From Chloroflexota bacterium (GTDB lineage Bacteria > Chloroflexota > Limnocylindria > Limnocylindrales > CSP1-4), in the NCBI GenBank assembly GCA_015661135.1, contig JACVXW010000030.1, forward strand, positions 1-9,264: a stretch of DNA of 9,264 bases, given 5' to 3'. Position 1 is the first letter of the stretch. The number at the start of each line of letters is the position of its first letter. The position numbers and the translations under genes are program-made. Under the pieces are notes generated by a model. It saw only the letters and a list, made by a program, of their open reading frames with translations, was not told the DNA's origin and ran no database searches. Shown here one piece after another: positions 6,679-9,264 of this stretch.

Positions 6679-7038
6679 TCACTTCACCGTGAGCGTGCCG
6701 ATCATGCCGGCTTCCTTGTGCCCGGGGATCGAGCAGTAGAAGTCATAGGCGCCGGCCGCCATGGCATCGGTCGTTACCGAGGGCGACTGCCCGACCGGGG
6801 CGTGGAGCCTGATGGCGAGGCTGTCGATCGTGAAGTCGTGCTCGATGGTGCCCTTGTTGGCCAGCGTGAGCGTGAGCTTCGCACCGGCCGCGACCTCGAG
6901 GGTCCCCGGATCGAAGGCGAACTCGGAGGCGTTGAGGGTGGCGGTCTCGGTGGCGGAGCTCGAAGCGGGTGCCCCGCCACAAGCTGCGACCGCGCCCACG
7001 AGCGCGAGGGCGAGGATCGCCCGGGTTACGAGTCTCAT
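6679..7038 (-). CDS. Lipoprotein-anchored cupredoxin (plastocyanin-like mononuclear copper protein)
   Basis: The product is 119 residues. A signal peptide of about 19 residues ends in a lipobox, VAAC, with the acylated cysteine at C20, so the mature protein should be tethered to the outer face of the cytoplasmic membrane. After a short Ser/Thr/Ala linker, one cupredoxin domain spans about 34-119. The copper ligands are clear: H67 in IEHDFTI, then C102, H107 and M112 in YCSIPGHKEAGM, the spacing of a type 1 blue copper site. Such proteins carry single electrons; some relatives bind or deliver copper. Its place between nosZ and nosD suggests a role as electron donor to CuA or in copper supply to NosZ. 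The ATG at 7038 follows GGGAG at spacing 9. It starts 102 bases after the nosZ stop and ends seven bases before nosD. It is not NosL: it lacks that family's pattern. Confidence 0.88.
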   Translation of the reverse strand: MRLVTRAILALALVGAVAACGGAPASSSATETATLNASEFAFDPGTLEVAAGAKLTLTLANKGTIEHDFTIDSLAIRLHAPVGQSPSVTTDAMAAGAYDFYCSIPGHKEAGMIGTLTVK

Positions 7039-7094
7039 CCGTTGTCTCTCCCTGTCTGGATGGCGCCGGATCGAGGCCGACCACCGGATTGTGT

Positions 7095-7124
7095 GCCGGC
7101 CGCGGGCGTCTGCCCGCGGCCGGC
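7095..7124 (-). terminator. Perfect 13-bp GC hairpin between nosZ and the cupredoxin gene
   Basis: GCCGGCCGCGGGC (7095-7107) and GCCCGCGGCCGGC (7112-7124) are exact reverse complements around a four-base loop. The hairpin begins 16 bases after the nosZ stop in transcript order. No U-run follows on the minus strand (ACACAATCC comes next), so it may be a partial terminator, an RNA processing site or a 3'-end stabiliser that sets nosZ mRNA above the downstream genes. The rest of the 102-base spacer holds only the cupredoxin ribosome binding site. Confidence 0.55.
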
Positions 7125-7140
7125 CTCATGGACCTGTGGG

Positions 7141-9132
7141 TCACGGCTCGATGAGGAGCCAGCCCTGCATCTCGAGGTGGAGCGCCGAGCAGAACTCGGT
7201 GCAATAGAAGGCAAACGAGCCGGCCTTGTCGGCGACGAACTCGAGCGTGACGACTTCGCCCGGATCCAGGCTGGCCTGGAGGTTGTAGCCAGGGATCGCG
7301 AAGCCGTGGGTGGCATCGGCGGTCTGCTCGATGCTCGTCACGTGGAGGACCACCTTGTCGCCCTTCTTCACCCGGAGGATGTCCGGTGTGAAGTGGCTCC
7401 GCATCGCCGTCATGTACACGTGGACGGTGTTGCCGTCGCGCTCGACCCGCTCCTCGCCCGCGGCCGTCGCGACCGAGGAGGCCGCCATCGTCAGCGGGTC
7501 CGTGCCGGGCTGGTAGACGTCGATGGCACTCGTGAGCCGGCTCAGCTTGATGATCTGGACGTAGTGCGGTTCCCCGTAGCCCACCGGCGTGTCGGCCAGG
7601 AGCTGCATCTTGGGTCCGGCCAGGTCGATCAGCTGGAAGTTCTGCGGCTTGAGCGTGCCGATCACCGGATAGCGGTCGATCGACCACTTGTTCAGAGCGA
7701 CCAGGTAGCGGCCGTCGGCGGCGACGGTGTCGCCCTCGGTCGTGGCCAGGTGGCCGATGTTGTAGTTGACCTTGACGTTGTCGAGCAGCTTGAACTCCTC
7801 GCCGGCCTTGATGCCCGCCTTCGGGCCGAGGCTGAACTTGGAGACCGCGCTGTCGAGGAACAGGCTGACGAAGCCGTTGCCCTTGCCGTCGAACTGGGTG
7901 TGCAGCGGGCCGAGGCCCACCTCGACCTGGCCGGCGACGACCGAGCTGAACTTGAGGATAGGGACGCCGAACTCGTCGACGCCCTCGAAGTCCTTGTCCG
8001 CGATCGCCTGCTTGATCAGCCCGATCTCGTAGATCGTCACGTTCGGGTCCAGCTTGCCGCCGACCACGATGTAGTTTCCGTCCGGGCTCACGTCGGCCCC
8101 GTGCGGGCTGCGAGGCTCCGGCGCCAGGTACAGGAGGCCCTCGTCGATCGCCGTCTGGAGGGAGATGACCCGCATTCCGTTTCGCATCTCGGTCTTGCCG
8201 GCCGCGGCAACTTCGGCGGCCTTCTTCCAGTCGATGATGTGGAGGTAGTCGAAGTCGCGCGCCGAAGCGCCTTTCTCGATCGGGTCGCCGCCCTCGGAGA
8301 CGCCGCCGGTCGCCATTTCCGTGTTGTAGCTGCCGATGAAGGCGAAGCCGTCGCTGGCCAGCTTGCCGGCGTCGGCGAGATCCTGCGTGTACGGCGGCAG
8401 CTCAATCTGGAACGACGCGGTCGTGTCGATCTTGCCGGACTCCTGATCGATCGACAGCCAGCTGGAGATGCCCCGGTACTTCTCCTTGTACTGGTCGAGC
8501 GGCGCATAGCCGTCCGCCGTCTGGGGCATCGGGCTCATGCTCGAGATGTGGACGTACTCCGTGTTCGGGGTCACGAACACGCCGCCGTGCGAGGTCTGCA
8601 TGTTGGGGAGGTCCACGATCTGCTTGGTCTTGAAGTCCCGCAGGTCCACCATCCCGATCCGGCCATTGGCCCGGTCGTTGATGTAGACGAAGCGGCCGTC
8701 GTACTCGCCGTTCGTCTCGGACAGGCCGGGGTGGTGCGTGTCGCCCCACTTGAGTTCCCGGGCCTGCTTGTCGCTGGAGCCCTCAGCGAGGATCGTCTCG
8801 CTCCAGTCGGCGCCCTGCCCGTAGCCGGACCAGGACTCCGGGGTGAAGACGGGGATCGACTTGAGGAGCCGCATGGACGGCACGCCGACGAGATAGATGT
8901 TGCCCGACTGGCCACCCGACGAGATCATCACGTACTCGTCGTACTTGCCGGGCGGGGTGAATACCTTGAGGGCCCCTTCCGCCTCTGCGACCGTCATGCC
9001 TCGTGATTCCGCGATCGATGCCAGCGATCCGCCGCCGCCGAGGCCGCCGGTGAACCGGCCGATGACGACGCCGAACGCCAGACTGACGATCACGGCCCCG
9101 ATGAGGACGTTTCGTCCAGTTACTGAGCGCAT
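7141..9132 (-). CDS. nosZ: Nitrous oxide reductase, clade II (Sec-type) NosZ
   Basis: The enzyme reduces N2O to N2, the last step of denitrification, outside the cytoplasmic membrane. The product is 663 residues from ATG 9132. An N-terminal hydrophobic span (about 8-25) has no twin-arginine motif, lipobox cysteine or clear cleavage site, so it may stay as an anchor. A beta-propeller (about 60-530) supplies the CuZ ligands: H133 and H134 in GDTHHPGLSETNGEYDG, H182 (QTSHGG), H344 (SPHGAD), H411 (GPLHTQ), H461 (NIGHLAT) and H523 (GEPHYV), all seven expected. A C-terminal cupredoxin domain (about 560-663) holds CuA: H609 (DATHGF), then C644, C648, H652 and M655 in YCTEFCSALHLEMQGW. The TEFC form, rather than the SWFC of clade I, and the Sec-like start mark clade II. 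The frame also allows GTG at 9138, but GGAGG sits only 3 bases from it and 9 from the ATG, so I prefer the ATG. It is the first nos gene seen in transcript order. Confidence 0.96.
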   Translation of the reverse strand: MRSVTGRNVLIGAVIVSLAFGVVIGRFTGGLGGGGSLASIAESRGMTVAEAEGALKVFTPPGKYDEYVMISSGGQSGNIYLVGVPSMRLLKSIPVFTPESWSGYGQGADWSETILAEGSSDKQARELKWGDTHHPGLSETNGEYDGRFVYINDRANGRIGMVDLRDFKTKQIVDLPNMQTSHGGVFVTPNTEYVHISSMSPMPQTADGYAPLDQYKEKYRGISSWLSIDQESGKIDTTASFQIELPPYTQDLADAGKLASDGFAFIGSYNTEMATGGVSEGGDPIEKGASARDFDYLHIIDWKKAAEVAAAGKTEMRNGMRVISLQTAIDEGLLYLAPEPRSPHGADVSPDGNYIVVGGKLDPNVTIYEIGLIKQAIADKDFEGVDEFGVPILKFSSVVAGQVEVGLGPLHTQFDGKGNGFVSLFLDSAVSKFSLGPKAGIKAGEEFKLLDNVKVNYNIGHLATTEGDTVAADGRYLVALNKWSIDRYPVIGTLKPQNFQLIDLAGPKMQLLADTPVGYGEPHYVQIIKLSRLTSAIDVYQPGTDPLTMAASSVATAAGEERVERDGNTVHVYMTAMRSHFTPDILRVKKGDKVVLHVTSIEQTADATHGFAIPGYNLQASLDPGEVVTLEFVADKAGSFAFYCTEFCSALHLEMQGWLLIEP

Positions 9133-9141
9133 CCGCACTTT

Positions 9142-9146
9142 CCTCC
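9142..9146 (-). promoter_or_regulatory. Ribosome binding site for nosZ
   Basis: GGAGG on the minus strand is followed by AAA-GTG-CGG-ATG. Its spacing of 9 favours the ATG at 9132 over the in-frame GTG at 9138, which is only 3 bases away. Confidence 0.6.
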
Positions 9147-9229
9147 GGGACGCCTGACGAGTGTTGGCCTTCCGCGGCGTGACGGGGACGCGTCGTTCGC
9201 CTGCCGACCAGGCGATCGGCGACCGCCGG

Positions 9230-9235
9230 AGTATA
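9230..9235 (-). promoter_or_regulatory. Possible -10 element upstream of nosZ
   Basis: TATACT on the minus strand (one mismatch to TATAAT) sits in a short AT-rich island, ATTCATATACT, in otherwise very GC-rich sequence about 98 bases upstream of the nosZ ATG. No -35 hexamer is seen: the expected place is within a GC hairpin. I found no FNR-type TTGAT-N4-ATCAA site between here and the gene. The rest of the leader (9147-9229) holds only a weak 5-base inverted repeat, GCCGA (9203-9207) with TCGGC (9216-9220). Confidence 0.25.
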
Positions 9236-9240
9236 TGAAT

Positions 9241-9257
9241 GGGGGCGGCCCGCCCCC
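9241..9257. terminator. GC-rich 7-bp hairpin at the right edge of the window
   Basis: GGGGGCG (9241-9247) and CGCCCCC (9251-9257) are reverse complements around a three-base loop. It lies upstream of nosZ and could be the terminator of whatever gene lies beyond the window. A T-run is not visible on the minus strand, and the window ends too soon to judge the plus strand. Confidence 0.3.
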
Positions 9258-9264
9258 GGCGGCT

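Noticed and set aside
6679..7038. Cupredoxin gene as NosL or as a detached NosZ CuA domain
   Set aside because: It has a single-cysteine type 1 site (C102, H107, M112) rather than the two-cysteine CuA motif, and it lacks a NosL-like pattern.
6514..9006. Very long plus-strand open frame (830 codons) opposite nosZ and its neighbours
   Set aside because: It spans nosZ, the cupredoxin gene and the start of nosD on the opposite strand; its translation is Asp/Val/Arg-rich with no recognisable domain. It is the usual antisense open frame of high-GC coding DNA.
9147..9229. FNR/CRP-type operator upstream of nosZ
   Set aside because: Nitrous oxide reduction genes are often under such control, but I found no half-site pair resembling TTGAT-N4-ATCAA in the leader.

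Overview
The window is a dense, high-GC stretch (roughly 70% by eye) in which every complete gene lies on the minus strand. Read from right to left it holds a clade II (Sec-type) nitrous oxide reductase locus: nosZ, a small copper-protein lipoprotein, a NosD fused to a multi-span membrane module, the ABC ATPase NosF and the ABC permease NosY. After a 38-base gap come a 14-span-type MFS exporter and a CorA-family metal channel. The left edge carries the last 28 codons of a plus-strand gene that converges on corA. I see no insertion sequences, CRISPR arrays, tRNAs or rRNAs, and no gene-free stretch longer than about 115 bases.

The organism is most likely a bacterium of the Chloroflexota, perhaps one of the high-GC soil or aquatic lineages. 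This is inference. It rests on the GC content, the clade II NosZ without a Tat signal, the nosZ-to-nosDFY layout without nosR or nosX between the genes, and a lipoprotein-anchored cupredoxin. No rRNA or other marker gene is present to confirm it.

How the genes fit together: NosZ reduces N2O to N2 outside the membrane using a four-copper CuZ site and a two-copper CuA site, and all expected ligands of both sites are visible. The adjacent cupredoxin has a complete mononuclear copper site (His, Cys, His, Met) behind a lipobox. It could pass electrons to CuA or carry copper. NosD, NosF and NosY form the membrane ABC machine that matures CuZ. Here NosD is not a free secreted beta-helix. It is predicted to be tethered at both ends: about five membrane spans precede it, carrying an NHYIGM loop motif, and one span follows it. 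Two histidine-rich low-complexity stretches sit in its extracytoplasmic part. nosD/nosF and nosF/nosY each overlap by four bases (GTGA), as do the MFS gene and corA, so translational coupling is likely.

The most unusual points are the membrane-module/NosD fusion with its His-rich insert inside the beta-helix, the NosF without a recognisable H-loop histidine, the CorA homologue with GMS in place of GMN, and a perfect 13-bp hairpin between nosZ and the cupredoxin gene.
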